From positions 1-64,000 of the forward strand of contig NZ_WJIC01000023.1 of NCBI RefSeq assembly GCF_009649815.1: a stretch of DNA of 64,000 bases. The letters run 5' to 3'. This DNA comes from Nocardia sp. SYP-A9097 (GTDB lineage Bacteria; Actinomycetota; Actinomycetes; Mycobacteriales; Mycobacteriaceae). Below are positions 25,155-33,578 of the stretch, one piece after another. Each line of letters begins with the position of its first letter. The stretch's first letter is position 1. The notes beneath the pieces are model-generated. The model had not been told where the DNA came from, made no database searches, and saw only the letters and a list, made by a program, of their open reading frames with translations. The position numbers were made by a program, and so were the translations under genes.

Positions 25155-25215
25155 CCCACCGCCGGCCCACCGAACCCGAACCTGAACCCCGTCGTCATCC
25201 CGGCAGGTTCTCTTG

Positions 25216-25252
25216 CTCGTCATCCCGGCCAAAAGCGCGCCGGGATGACGAG
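25216..25252. repeat. GTCATCCCGGC palindromic repeat, short copy
   Basis: CTCGTCATCCCGGC and GCCGGGATGACGAG form a perfect 14-bp stem around CAAAAGCGC. A further partial copy (GTCATCCCGGCAGG) lies just before it. The longer form of the same element is at 32925-33017. Confidence 0.75.
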
Positions 25253-25298
25253 GGTGATTGCACGGCCTCGAACGTGGTGGTAGCTCGGGTGGCATGAA

Positions 25299-25340
25299 AA
25301 AGCGCCCGTGCCAAGCGGATTCGCCGGGCACGGGCGCTTT
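25299..25340. terminator. terminator between ogt and the glycine-zipper gene
   Basis: AAAGCGCCCGTGC (25299-25311) pairs perfectly with GCACGGGCGCTTT (25328-25340). A-rich DNA lies on the left and T-rich DNA on the right, so it can act in both directions between the convergent genes. Confidence 0.75.
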
Positions 25341-25491
25341 CGGCGGGACTTGTCCCGGGTAGCGGGCCGCGCCGAGAAGTTCGGATTTGCTCAGACGCTG
25401 GCTCTCGTGGCTCCGCCGACACCCGCACCTGCGGTGCTGCTGGCCGCGACAGCCGGTGTGTCGATAGTGGTGGCCGGGGAAGAGCGGGTGG

Positions 25492-26553
25492 CTAGAAGGC
25501 GGCGCCGAGGAAGCCGCCGACCGCGCCGCCGGCGATACCGCCTGCGGCGCCGCCGATGGCCGCTGCGGGGATGCCGAGTGCCACGGCTCCGGCGGCGGCG
25601 CCCACCGCGGCGCCGATCAGGGCGCCGCCCGCGATACCGCCCGGAATATCGATCGGAGCCGTCCACGGCACGACTGTCGCTCCGATGCTGCCGAGCGCGC
25701 CGCCCGCAACGCCGCCGATGACAGCGCCGACCACTGCGCCCGGGACCGCGCCCACGACTGCGGCGGGGATGCCCGCACCGAGCGCTCCGGCGGTTGCGCC
25801 TGCCGCGACTCCGGCGAGGGTGCCCGCGGCAATGCGGTCGGAACGGCTCGGGTTGATGCCGATCGAGTTGAAGCCGGTGGCGATGGTGGCCTCGGTGCCG
25901 GCGGCCGCGGTGTTGACGGTGTCGAGGACCTGGTCCGGGACATCCGCCGGAGCAGGCGCGGTGAAATCACCCAGCCGCAGGGTGCGCGGAGGCGGGGCGA
26001 TGGGGGCCACCGGTTCGACGATCGTCGGCGCGTGCAGGCTCTGCAGGTTGACCGGCGGAGCCGGTTCCAGTTGGGGGATGGGGCGGTAGTTGGCGGGGAC
26101 CGGGTAGTCCGCCTGGGGTGCGGGCGGGCGGTTGGGGGTGGTCACGCCGGGCTGCAGGGGGCCGGGGCGGGAACCGGGGTGGTCGGCGGCGGGGGCGGTG
26201 ACGCCGGGCTGCACCGGGCTGGGAGCCGCGAGTTGTGGTGCGGGGGAGTGGGTTCCGGGTTGCGGAGCCGCGAAGGCGGCGGGGGGCTGGCCCGGGGCGA
26301 CGCCGGGCGGCAGGGCGGTGCCCGGCGCGGGGGTGCTGCCGGGCGGGGTGGTGGGCTGCGAACCGGTGCCGGAGTCGTTCGGCTGGGGAGTGGCGGTGCC
26401 GGGCACGGAGTTACCGGTGGCGCTGGATGACGGTGCGGCGCTTTGCGGTTCGGTGGCGCTGGAGCAGGCCACGGCCAAGGCCAGCGGGAGCGTGCCGACG
26501 ATCATGGCGCGGCGGGCCGCACCGGTTGTGTTCACGAGATGTCGACGGGTCAC
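25492..26553 (-). CDS. exported Pro-rich protein with C-terminal glycine-zipper domain
   Basis: A 353-aa protein. The N-terminus (MTRRHLVNTTGAARRAMIV) has paired Arg and a hydrophobic core ending in ALAVACSS. It looks like a signal peptide and may be a lipobox with an unusual Ala at -3. A Pro/Ala/Gly-rich region runs to about residue 180. The C-terminal ~130 residues are a run of glycine-zipper repeats (GAVVGAVIGGVAGGALG, AGGALIGAAVGAAAGAVALG, GGIAGGAVGGFLG), which in other proteins form membrane-associated oligomers. GTG start at 26553. The gene's 5' end is duplicated about 340 nt upstream. Function unknown. Confidence 0.72.
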   Translation of the reverse strand: MTRRHLVNTTGAARRAMIVGTLPLALAVACSSATEPQSAAPSSSATGNSVPGTATPQPNDSGTGSQPTTPPGSTPAPGTALPPGVAPGQPPAAFAAPQPGTHSPAPQLAAPSPVQPGVTAPAADHPGSRPGPLQPGVTTPNRPPAPQADYPVPANYRPIPQLEPAPPVNLQSLHAPTIVEPVAPIAPPPRTLRLGDFTAPAPADVPDQVLDTVNTAAAGTEATIATGFNSIGINPSRSDRIAAGTLAGVAAGATAGALGAGIPAAVVGAVPGAVVGAVIGGVAGGALGSIGATVVPWTAPIDIPGGIAGGALIGAAVGAAAGAVALGIPAAAIGGAAGGIAGGAVGGFLGAAF

Positions 26554-26581
26554 GTCGAACCACCACCCTCATCAGATTGGA
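26538..26581. repeat. duplicated 5'-end block, copy 1
   Basis: This 44-nt block covers the start codon and ribosome-binding region of the glycine-zipper gene. It matches 26877-26918 at about 38 positions, including an identical 19-nt run ending ATCAGATTGGA. On the minus strand both copies read GAGGGTGG, a short spacer, then GTG and codons for T-R-R-H. Confidence 0.75.
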
Positions 26582-26778
26582 GTCGATTTGCTGAGCTGTA
26601 TGGAATTGGCAAGTGCGGCTGGAACCGCGCAGCCCATTGGGCTGACACCCGGTGAGCAGGTGATTCGATGATGTGCGCGGTTCGCCTGCGCCGACGGCGA
26701 GTCGCGAACCTCGCACCCCGGCACGCCGCGACCTGCCGGCGGGTCGAGAAATGGCGTCCGCGTGTCGAGTACCGCGGG

Positions 26779-26892
26779 CTAGCGGTTCGCACCCGCCCCG
26801 GCCCGGGCGGCACCACCGCCACCGGGAGCGCCGAGGGCGGGCCGGATGGCGTGTCGCACGCCGGTATTCACTTCTCGATGTCGACGAGTCAC
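26779..26892 (-). pseudogene. truncated duplicate of the glycine-zipper gene start
   Basis: A 37-codon frame that starts with GTG after a conserved GAGGGTGG and encodes VTRRHREVNTGVRHAIRPAL, then stops at a TAG. Its first ~15 residues align with the glycine-zipper protein (TRRH, then VNT, then a basic stretch), while the hydrophobic core is lost. The simplest reading is a partial duplication with decay. A short translated leader is the alternative. Confidence 0.5.
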
Positions 26893-26918
26893 GCCGATAC
26901 CACCCTCATCAGATTGGA
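26877..26918. repeat. duplicated 5'-end block, copy 2
   Basis: A 42-nt match to 26538-26581 with a 2-nt gap and four substitutions. It lies upstream of the degenerate frame at 26779-26892. Confidence 0.75.
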
Positions 26919-27077
26919 TCTGTCCCCCGCGGCCCGGATTCGGCCACTCGGCGGGGATGGTAGCTGATTGAAAACCGGTGGTTCCAGATGCGAATCAGAC
27001 GATCCGACATCTGACGTTGATGCTTGAGAGCAATCCCAAAGCTGCTGGTAACAGCTGTTTGAAGATGCTGTCGCGGG

Positions 27078-29702
27078 TCAGATTCCGTGTTTGCCGGAAG
27101 ATGACCCGCCGCGCATGAGATCGGCCAGCGCCTCGCGATCGGTCACATCGAGTTTGATGCACGCCCGGTACAGGTGGCCTTCGACGGTCCGGACCGAGAC
27201 GGTGAGCCGATCCGCGATCTGCCGATTGGAGAGTCCGGCCGCGACCAGGTTGGCGATCTCGCGTTCGCGGGAGGTGAGCGGTAGCGGTTGGGCGGATTGC
27301 CGCAGGGCGGGGGTGCTCGCCCCACCGCAGGCGGCGGCCAGCCGATTGGCGGTGGCGGCCGATTCCAGCAGCCGTCGCCGGTCGCCCGCCCGTTCGTGTG
27401 CGGTGGCGGCCTGCGCGGCGGCGTCGGCCGCCGACAGCAGTACCCCGATCGACTCGAATTCGGCTGCGGCGGTATCCAATCCGGCCCCGTCGTGGGCGGC
27501 CACGGCTACCGCGTGCCGGGATTGCACCTGCACCAGCCGGCCGTCCACGCGCGCGGCGAGATCGGCGAGCCGTCCCGCCACCGAGTGATCGCCGAACCGC
27601 GCGGCGGTATGCAATGCCATCGCCTCGATGGCGTGCTGGTGTGAGCGCGCGGCGGCGTCGGCGCCCCCGAGTGCGAGCCGAATCGCCGGTGTCGCAGTGC
27701 CTTCCGCCGCGGCATGCCAGGCCTTGGTGATCTCCAGCATGGGTTCGTACACCGCGCTGTGCCGTCCGCCGTGTTCGCGGGCGGCGGCAATGGTTTCGGC
27801 GGCCTCGCCGGCGCGTCCGAGGGCCGCATACGCTTCTGCCAGACGGAGTCTCGCGGGGAACAGCCAGGCGGCCGCGCCCTCGGTGGCCAGTGCCGCGAGT
27901 GCCTGCTCGAGATTGTCGATGCCCTGCGGGAACTTGCCCTGTGCCACGTCGACGGTGCCCTGCAGGATCTTGGTCATGCCCCACGCCAGGTATTGCCCGG
28001 GTGATGAGTACGTGTAAGGGCTACTGGCGCAACGCCTTGCGGCGTCGATATCGCCGGTGAAGGTGAGCGCCAGTACCTCCGCGTGTGCGGACATGAATCG
28101 ATTGAGCCCGTCGATATGTGATTCGACGGTGTGGCTGCGTGCCGCGTATTGCCTGGCGGCCTCGCCGCGTCCCATGAGCGCCAAGGCGAGTCCGCCGCCG
28201 AACGCCGCCCAGTACACCGCCCACGGCGGCGAGTCGTCGGCGGCCATGACGGGTTCGGCGAGCGCGAACGCCTCGTCGAGTTTGTTCTCGTTGACCGCGC
28301 ATGCGGAGGCCAGGGCGTTCAGGGTGGCGACGATCTTGGGCTGCTTGACGCGGCTGCGCACCGATTCCAGTACTTCGTCGGCCCGATCGGCATCGCCCAC
28401 GGACCACAACAGATTCGAGACGCGGGTGGTTCCCCAGCGCGCGAGCTGTACCTCGTTCAGCTGATCCGGGTCGAATACCGCGAGTGTGCGTTCGGCCTCG
28501 ATGCGATGCCCTTGCCACAGCAGTGCCCGCGCCAGTAGATCCGCCGCCTCGACGCCGCCGCGTCGTTCCACGGCGGCCCGCGCGAAGCGTTCTCCCAGTG
28601 GGAGATTCGCCAATCCGATGGCATCGGCGGCCGCTGCCTCGAAGAGTTCGAGATCCGCGGATTTGTCACTGTCCAAAGCCAATTCGGCCAGCCGGATGCG
28701 GTCCGGTGCGGAATTGATCGGCCGTTCCTTGAGCGAGGAGTACAGCCGCCCGCGCAGTCGCCGCGCCGAGGCGATACCGAGCCGCCGCCGGATGACCTCC
28801 CCGAAGAGTGGATGGTTGTACCGCACCAGCAGTTGATGCCCGTGCTCGACAATCCTTATGACACCGCGTGATTCGGCGGTCTCCACGGCTTGTTCGCCCG
28901 CGAGTTCGGCGAGTACGTCCAGATCGATGGGTTCGCAGAAGGTGAGCAGTTCCAGCACCCGCAGTACCGGTTCGGGCAGCTGCTCCACCCGATCCTCCAG
29001 CAGCGCAGCCAATTCCGAGGTGACGGCCGCGCGCCCGCGCAATTGCCACACCCCATTGACCTGCCGCAGCGTCCCCGCCTCCAGCGCTCCTTCGACCAGG
29101 TGGCGCAGGAAAAGCGCGTTCCCCCCGGACGATTCCCACATCAGGTTGGCGGTGAACCCCTCCAGTTGCCCGCCGAGCATGTTCTCCACCAGCTCCACGC
29201 TCTGCCGCTGGCTGAACGGTGACAGGTCGATGCGCAGCAGATGCCCGTCCTTCCACAGCGAGGTCACCGCATCGGGCACCTGTACTCCGCTACGCACGGT
29301 CGCCACAATGTGTGCGGCCTTGTCGATGGCGAGTTGTAAAAGCAGTGTGGCGGAGAGCTGATCGAGCAGATGCGCGTCGTCGACGCCGATAATGGTGTGC
29401 CCGTCCGCGAGTAGTGCCTCGCGGGCCGCGGCCATGAAGGTCACCGGATCATGCGCGGTGTAGACCCCGACCATATGCGCGAAGACGCCGAGCGGAATGC
29501 TGCGCGCGGATTCGGTGCCCGCGACCCAGCGGATGTTCCCGGCTCTGCCGTTCACAGTGGTGGTGGCCAGCCGTGCCAGGGTGGTTTTTCCGACTCCGGC
29601 GTCGCCGGTGAGCACCGCTCCGACGAACTTGTTTCCGGTCAGCGCCGCGGTGATCGCCTCGAGCTCGCTCTCCCGTTCGACCATCGGCCAATTCCGAGCC
29701 AT
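27078..29702 (-). CDS. LAL-type LuxR regulator with AAA ATPase domain
   Basis: An 874-aa regulator. The N-terminal ATPase has a Walker A GDAGVGKT (33-40) and a Walker B around HTIIGVDDAHLLDQL. A long helical, TPR-like middle follows with repeated LxxALxxAxxAGEA-type segments. The C-terminal LuxR HTH reads LTSREREIANLVAAGLSNRQI, then VRTVEGHLYRACIKL. This matches the large ATP-binding LuxR (MalT-like) group, which responds to a ligand and ATP. No biosynthetic cluster or sugar operon lies next to it to suggest a target. The ATG at 29702 fits. It lies downstream of the MmyB-type regulator gene on the same strand. Confidence 0.9.
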   Translation of the reverse strand: MARNWPMVERESELEAITAALTGNKFVGAVLTGDAGVGKTTLARLATTTVNGRAGNIRWVAGTESARSIPLGVFAHMVGVYTAHDPVTFMAAAREALLADGHTIIGVDDAHLLDQLSATLLLQLAIDKAAHIVATVRSGVQVPDAVTSLWKDGHLLRIDLSPFSQRQSVELVENMLGGQLEGFTANLMWESSGGNALFLRHLVEGALEAGTLRQVNGVWQLRGRAAVTSELAALLEDRVEQLPEPVLRVLELLTFCEPIDLDVLAELAGEQAVETAESRGVIRIVEHGHQLLVRYNHPLFGEVIRRRLGIASARRLRGRLYSSLKERPINSAPDRIRLAELALDSDKSADLELFEAAAADAIGLANLPLGERFARAAVERRGGVEAADLLARALLWQGHRIEAERTLAVFDPDQLNEVQLARWGTTRVSNLLWSVGDADRADEVLESVRSRVKQPKIVATLNALASACAVNENKLDEAFALAEPVMAADDSPPWAVYWAAFGGGLALALMGRGEAARQYAARSHTVESHIDGLNRFMSAHAEVLALTFTGDIDAARRCASSPYTYSSPGQYLAWGMTKILQGTVDVAQGKFPQGIDNLEQALAALATEGAAAWLFPARLRLAEAYAALGRAGEAAETIAAAREHGGRHSAVYEPMLEITKAWHAAAEGTATPAIRLALGGADAAARSHQHAIEAMALHTAARFGDHSVAGRLADLAARVDGRLVQVQSRHAVAVAAHDGAGLDTAAAEFESIGVLLSAADAAAQAATAHERAGDRRRLLESAATANRLAAACGGASTPALRQSAQPLPLTSREREIANLVAAGLSNRQIADRLTVSVRTVEGHLYRACIKLDVTDREALADLMRGGSSSGKHGI

Positions 29703-29766
29703 GGGTCAACTGTAGGCCGCTCACCCTTTTCGGGCGCGCGGAACGAAATAGCCTGAAATGTATGGT

Positions 29767-30588
29767 TTATTCGTTGACCAGCCGCAATCCCGGCGCATGC
29801 GCCTTGCGGCGGTCGACCAGCCACACCTGAATGGTCAGATCGGCGAGCGGATCCAGGGATTCGATCTCCACCTCGACCTGCCCGCGCAGCGGATGTTCGA
29901 TGAGCAGCACATGGGTGCGGTAGTCGATGAGCAGGTGTTCGCGCCAGCGCCGATCGAACTCCGGATGGCGCTGCAGCGCGGTGATCCGGGCCTCCAGACT
30001 GCGGTCATCCGGGAATCGGGTTTGGGCGTTTCGCAGCGCCGAGGCGACCATATCCGCGGCATCTGACCAGTTCCGGATATATGTGGCGGCATCGGGGTGC
30101 GCGAACAGGTAGGTGGCGAAGCTGCCGTGCGCGGCCTCGTCGAACAGGCCGAGCGGTTCGACGAAAGCCCGCCAGGACGGATTCCAGGCGAGCACATCGA
30201 GCCAGCGTCCGAGTACGAAGGCGGGGGTGGGATGCAGGGCGTCGACGACCGCGCGCAGGGTGTCGGAGACCTGTTCGCGGGCCTGTCCGCTGGAAGGGCA
30301 GCTGGCCTTCTGCTCCATGCTCATGGCGAGTCTGCCGAAGTGATGTCGCTCAATCTCGTTGAGCCGCAACGCATCCGCAATCGCGCCGAGGACCGCGCTG
30401 GAGGGATTGGTATCCCGTCCCTGCTCGAGCCGGGCCAGATAATCCGAGCTGACGCCGGCGAGCGCGGCGACCTCTTCGCGGCGCAGTCCGGGGGTGCGGC
30501 GGCGGCGACCGGCGGGCAGGCCGACGTCTTCGGGCTGCAGTTGCGCGCGCCTGGCAATCAGGAACTCGGCGAATTCGGATCTGGACAC
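29767..30588 (-). CDS. XRE-family regulator with MmyB-like ligand domain
   Basis: A 273-aa regulator. The N-terminal HTH (about 25-80) includes RTPGLRREEVAALAGVSSDY, then LARLEQGRDTNPS. The C-terminal domain (about 105-265) is the MmyB-like domain, with TPAFVLGRWLDVLAWNPSW, HPEFDRRWREH and a final LTIQVWLVD. Such proteins usually control an adjacent oxidoreductase and may bind a fatty-acid-like ligand. Here the divergent gene is yceI, 92 nt away, so YceI is the likely partner or target. GTG start. Confidence 0.9.
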   Translation of the reverse strand: MSRSEFAEFLIARRAQLQPEDVGLPAGRRRRTPGLRREEVAALAGVSSDYLARLEQGRDTNPSSAVLGAIADALRLNEIERHHFGRLAMSMEQKASCPSSGQAREQVSDTLRAVVDALHPTPAFVLGRWLDVLAWNPSWRAFVEPLGLFDEAAHGSFATYLFAHPDAATYIRNWSDAADMVASALRNAQTRFPDDRSLEARITALQRHPEFDRRWREHLLIDYRTHVLLIEHPLRGQVEVEIESLDPLADLTIQVWLVDRRKAHAPGLRLVNE

Positions 30589-30680
30589 CTCTCCATAGTG
30601 CCTGTTCCGGGCTCCGTTATCCCCGCCCTGCCAGTGCCAGGATCAAGACGGTGTGGCTAACCGGACTGGGGTCCATTTGA

Positions 30681-31235
30681 ATGGTGGACATGACGACTTC
30701 TGAGCAGACCCGCCTGGCCGCCGGTTCCTGGAACCTGGACGCCAACCACTCCTCGGTCAACTTCACCGCACGCCACCTGGGCATCTCCAAGGTCCGCGGC
30801 CGCTTCAACAAGTTCGAGACCGGCTTCGTCGTGGACGAGGCCGGTAAGGCCGTCACCATCGAGGCCACCATCTACCTCGACTCCTTCGACACCGGTAACG
30901 AGATGCGCGACGGCCACGTCCGCAGCGCTGAGATCCTCGACACCGCGAACCTGTCGACCCTGCACTTCAAGGTCACCGAGCCGGTCGATATCGCCGAAGA
31001 GTTCGAGGTCACCGGTGAGGTCACCCTCGGCGGCGTGAGCAAGCCCGTCACCCTCGATGTCGAGTGGGGCGGCGTCCAGGTCTTCCCCGGCGACCAGAAG
31101 CAGCACGCCGGCTTCACCGCCACCGGCTCCATCAAGCGCAGCGAATTCAATATCGCGGCCGGCCTGCCGACCGCCATGCTGGGCGACAAGATCGCCATCG
31201 AGCTGGACATCCAGCTGGTCGAGCCCTCGGCCTGA
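30681..31235 (+). CDS. YceI-family lipid-binding protein
   Basis: A protein of 184 aa (or 181 if the ATG at 30690 is used) with the YceI beta-barrel fold. It starts ALxAGSW-like with WNLDANHSSVNFTARHLGIS, then VRGRFNKFETGFVVDE. Later parts are VTIEATIYLDSFDTGNEMRDGHV and VTLGGVSKPVTLDVEWGG. The family binds polyisoprenoid-type lipids in its barrel. No signal peptide is present, so it is probably cytosolic, as for many actinobacterial copies. Divergent from the MmyB-type regulator, and followed by a strong terminator. Confidence 0.9.
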   Translation: MVDMTTSEQTRLAAGSWNLDANHSSVNFTARHLGISKVRGRFNKFETGFVVDEAGKAVTIEATIYLDSFDTGNEMRDGHVRSAEILDTANLSTLHFKVTEPVDIAEEFEVTGEVTLGGVSKPVTLDVEWGGVQVFPGDQKQHAGFTATGSIKRSEFNIAAGLPTAMLGDKIAIELDIQLVEPSA

Positions 31236-31248
31236 TCTCGAATTGCCA

Positions 31249-31279
31249 AGCGGCGGCACCCGATTCGGGTGCCGCCGCT
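31249..31279. terminator. strong terminator after yceI
   Basis: Two 15-nt arms pair perfectly (31249-31263 and 31265-31279, core GCGGCGGCACCCGA). No clear T-run follows. Its core matches the hairpin at 31639-31689 with one compensated base-pair change. Confidence 0.75.
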
Positions 31280-31366
31280 GGCGTTCGTGGTCATAGAACA
31301 GTCATAGTCCGAATAGTTTCCTATGTGTGGCACGGAGATTCCGGGCCACGAACAGGAGACGATCTC

Positions 31367-31594
31367 ATGTTGAAGAACACCCTCGCGGTCGGTGCCATCG
31401 CGCTCGGCCTGGTCGCCGGCGGCTCCGCCCTGGCCTCCGCCGAGACCGTCCAGGTCGAGGGCAACTACTCGACCCTGGCCGCCTGCCAGGCCGACGGCCC
31501 CAATGTCCAGGTCACCCGCGACAACGACAAGTGGACCAACTGGGCCTGCCAGCAGGGCGACGACGGCCTTTGGTACCTGTTCCTGTCGAACTGA
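31367..31594 (+). CDS. small secreted protein of unknown function
   Basis: A 75-aa exported protein. A clear signal peptide (NTLAVGAIALGLVAGGSALA, cut after ASA) leaves a mature peptide of about 48 residues with two Cys (AACQ, WACQ). The mature part has a Trp/Tyr-rich end (WTNWACQQGDDGLWYLFLS). One disulfide is likely. The ATG at 31367 has AGGAG at 31354-31358. Similar tiny exported proteins with a C-terminal Trp-rich end occur in Nocardia and mycobacteria, but I do not know a function. Strong hairpins bracket the gene. Confidence 0.8.
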   Translation: MLKNTLAVGAIALGLVAGGSALASAETVQVEGNYSTLAACQADGPNVQVTRDNDKWTNWACQQGDDGLWYLFLSN

Positions 31595-31638
31595 CGGTCA
31601 TGATCGTGGCGGCGCCGCACCCCGAGCCGGTGCCGCCT

Positions 31639-31689
31639 CGAAATGCCGAGCGGCGGTACCCGATTCGGGTACCGCCGCTCGGCATTTCG
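31639..31689. terminator. very strong bidirectional terminator
   Basis: Two 25-nt arms (31639-31663 and 31665-31689) pair perfectly around one T. The stem lies between the small secreted-protein gene and the convergent racemase gene. The outer ends are A/T-rich (CGAAAT and ATTTCG). Confidence 0.85.
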
Positions 31690-31698
31690 GGCCGAATG

Positions 31699-32796
31699 TC
31701 AGTCGGCCCAAACGGTTTCGATCGGGGTGCCCTCGGTCGGCGGCGGGGTGGGGATACCGCCCGGCGTGCGCGAGAAGCGCGGCGCGGGCGCGTGCTGTAC
31801 GACGCCGTCGATCTCGATCAGCCCGGTGCGCGCCACAATGTGCGGATTCTGTTCCGCCTCTGTGAAAGTCAGCACCGGAGTGGTGCACGCGTCGGTGTGC
31901 TCGAAGACCTGCCACCACTCGTCGCGGGTCTTGGTCTTGAACTTCTCGGTGAAGAGCTTGCGCAGCTGATCCTGACCGTTCGGGTCGAGCTGCATGGGCA
32001 GTCCCTCCGGATCGATCTCCAGGCCACGCAGCAATTCGGTGTAGAACTGCGGTTCGATACAGCCGACCGCCATGTACTTGCCGTCCGAGGTCTCATAGGT
32101 GTCGTAGAACGCCATACCGGTGTCGAGCAGGTTGGTGCCGCGCTCGTCGGACCACAGGCCGACGCCCTTCATGCCCCAGATCATGTGCGAAAGGGCAAGT
32201 GCCCCATCGACCATGGCCGCGTCGATGACCTGACCCTTACCGGAGGTCTGCCGTTCGATCAGTGCGGCGAGGATGCCGAACACCAGGAACATGGAGCCAC
32301 CGCCGAAGTCGCCCACCATATTCAGCGGCGGGACCGGCCGTTCACCCTTGCGGCCGATGGCATTGAGCACACCGGTCAGCGAGATGTAGTTGATGTCGTG
32401 TCCGGCGCGATCGGCGAGCGGACCGTACTGGCCCCAGCCGGTCATACGCCCGTAGACGAGTCGCGGATTGCGTTCCAGCGCAGCGTCGGGGCCCAGTCCC
32501 ATGCGCTCGGTGACGCCCGGCCGGAAGCCCTCGAGGAGCACATCGGCCTTCTCGATGAGCCCGAGTACCTTCTCGATATCGGCCGGATCCTTCAGATTGG
32601 CCTCGACAATGGTGCGTCCGCGCCACTGCGGCCGTTCCATGAAGCCGGGCAGTTGGTTCGGTCGCTGCACCCGCACCACGTCCGCGCCCAGATCCGCGAG
32701 CAGCAGTGCCGCATGCGGGCCGGGGCCGATCCCGGCCAGTTCAACTACCCGGACACCCGCGAGTGGGCCCTGCTTGGCGGTGGATGGAGTGCTCAC
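31699..32796 (-). CDS. mcr: alpha-methylacyl-CoA racemase (CoA-transferase family III fold)
   Basis: A 365-aa enzyme that interconverts (2R)- and (2S)-methylacyl-CoA for beta-oxidation of branched chains and sterol side chains. It follows Mtb MCR closely: VVELAGIGPGPHAALLLADL at the N-terminus, then EGFRPGVTERMGLGP and RMTGWGQYGP. Catalytic residues are present: His133 in AGHDINYISL, Asp163 in VGDFGGGSMF and the Glu of VGCIEPQFY (about 248). The Glu in the last motif separates it from formyl-CoA-type transferases, which use a conserved Asp. It is divergent from the DUF456 gene. Confidence 0.92.
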   Translation of the reverse strand: MSTPSTAKQGPLAGVRVVELAGIGPGPHAALLLADLGADVVRVQRPNQLPGFMERPQWRGRTIVEANLKDPADIEKVLGLIEKADVLLEGFRPGVTERMGLGPDAALERNPRLVYGRMTGWGQYGPLADRAGHDINYISLTGVLNAIGRKGERPVPPLNMVGDFGGGSMFLVFGILAALIERQTSGKGQVIDAAMVDGALALSHMIWGMKGVGLWSDERGTNLLDTGMAFYDTYETSDGKYMAVGCIEPQFYTELLRGLEIDPEGLPMQLDPNGQDQLRKLFTEKFKTKTRDEWWQVFEHTDACTTPVLTFTEAEQNPHIVARTGLIEIDGVVQHAPAPRFSRTPGGIPTPPPTEGTPIETVWAD

Positions 32797-32924
32797 GCCC
32801 TACCTCGGTTCATCGTCGACTGAAGTGCGCACCGGCTCACAGCACCGGTGTTGACGATATGACAATAACGCGAGCCCAATGCGCCCGGGCAAGGCCTCCC
32901 GCGCACAGCCCCCGGCGTAGCCCC

Positions 32925-33017
32925 CGTCATCCCGGCATGCTTTTGGCCGGGATCCACACTGGCTGTGTATCAGCGGCTTCCGGTGGATTCCGGCCGAAAG
33001 CGCGCCGGAATGATGGA
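32925..33017. repeat. GTCATCCCGGC palindromic repeat, long copy
   Basis: The left arm starts GTCATCCCGGCATGCTTTTG and ends at GGGATCCAC. The right arm runs from GTGGATTCCGGC to GCCGGAATGATG. The two arms of about 32 nt pair with a few mismatches around a 30-nt centre. The short copy is at 25216-25252. It sits in the divergent promoter gap between the racemase and DUF456 genes. Confidence 0.75.
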
Positions 33018-33095
33018 GACACTTCACCGCTACAGCCCACTCGCAGACGTGTTCATGAGCAACAATGCGGGGGATTACAAGCGGGAGGATTCACA

Positions 33096-33578
33096 GTGAG
33101 TGCATCGGGCGAGGTCTTGGTCGGCCTCGCGATACTTGTCGGCCTGCTCGGGGTGATCGTGCCGATTCTGCCCGGGGTGGTGCTGATTCTGGCGGCCATC
33201 CTGGTGTGGGCGATCATGACCGGCGGTGCGTCCGCGTGGATCGTATTCGCGGTCTGCGCAACGCTTCTGGTGATCAGCGGCATCATCAAATACACCTGGC
33301 CGGGTCGCAAACTCCGCGAGGCGGGCGTGCCGAACCGGTCGCTCGTGCTGGGCGCGGTGCTCGGCATTATCGGCTTCTTCGTGGTGCCGGTGGTCGGGCT
33401 GTTCCTGGGATTCGTTCTGGGCGTTTATGTTTCGGAGTTGCAGCGGCTGCGCGAACAACAGCCCGCCTGGCAGTCGACGGTGCACGCGCTCAAGGGCGTC
33501 GGCCTGTCCATGCTGGTGGAATTGTTCGGCGCGCTACTGGCCGCGGGTGTCTGGCTGGTCGCCGCTATAGCGATCTAG
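33096..33578 (+). CDS. DUF456-family membrane protein
   Basis: A 160-aa protein with four or five membrane helices. It shows the DUF456 pattern: GLLGVIVPILPGVVLILAAI near the N-terminus, IIKYTWPGRKLREAGVPNRS in the loop, then IIGFFVVPVVGLFLGFVLGV. A final GVGLSMLVELFGALLAAGVW follows. GTG at 33096 is preceded by GGGAGG at 33083-33088. It ends 14 nt inside the convergent amidohydrolase gene. The function of the family is not known. Confidence 0.85.
   Translation: MSASGEVLVGLAILVGLLGVIVPILPGVVLILAAILVWAIMTGGASAWIVFAVCATLLVISGIIKYTWPGRKLREAGVPNRSLVLGAVLGIIGFFVVPVVGLFLGFVLGVYVSELQRLREQQPAWQSTVHALKGVGLSMLVELFGALLAAGVWLVAAIAI

Noticed and set aside
27078..30588. Biosynthetic gene cluster controlled by the LAL regulator
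   Set aside because: No synthase, NRPS, PKS or tailoring genes occur within reach in the window.
31327..32823. A 498-aa plus-strand frame over the racemase and the small secreted gene
   Set aside because: It runs out of frame through the secreted protein and antisense to mcr, whose catalytic residues are intact.
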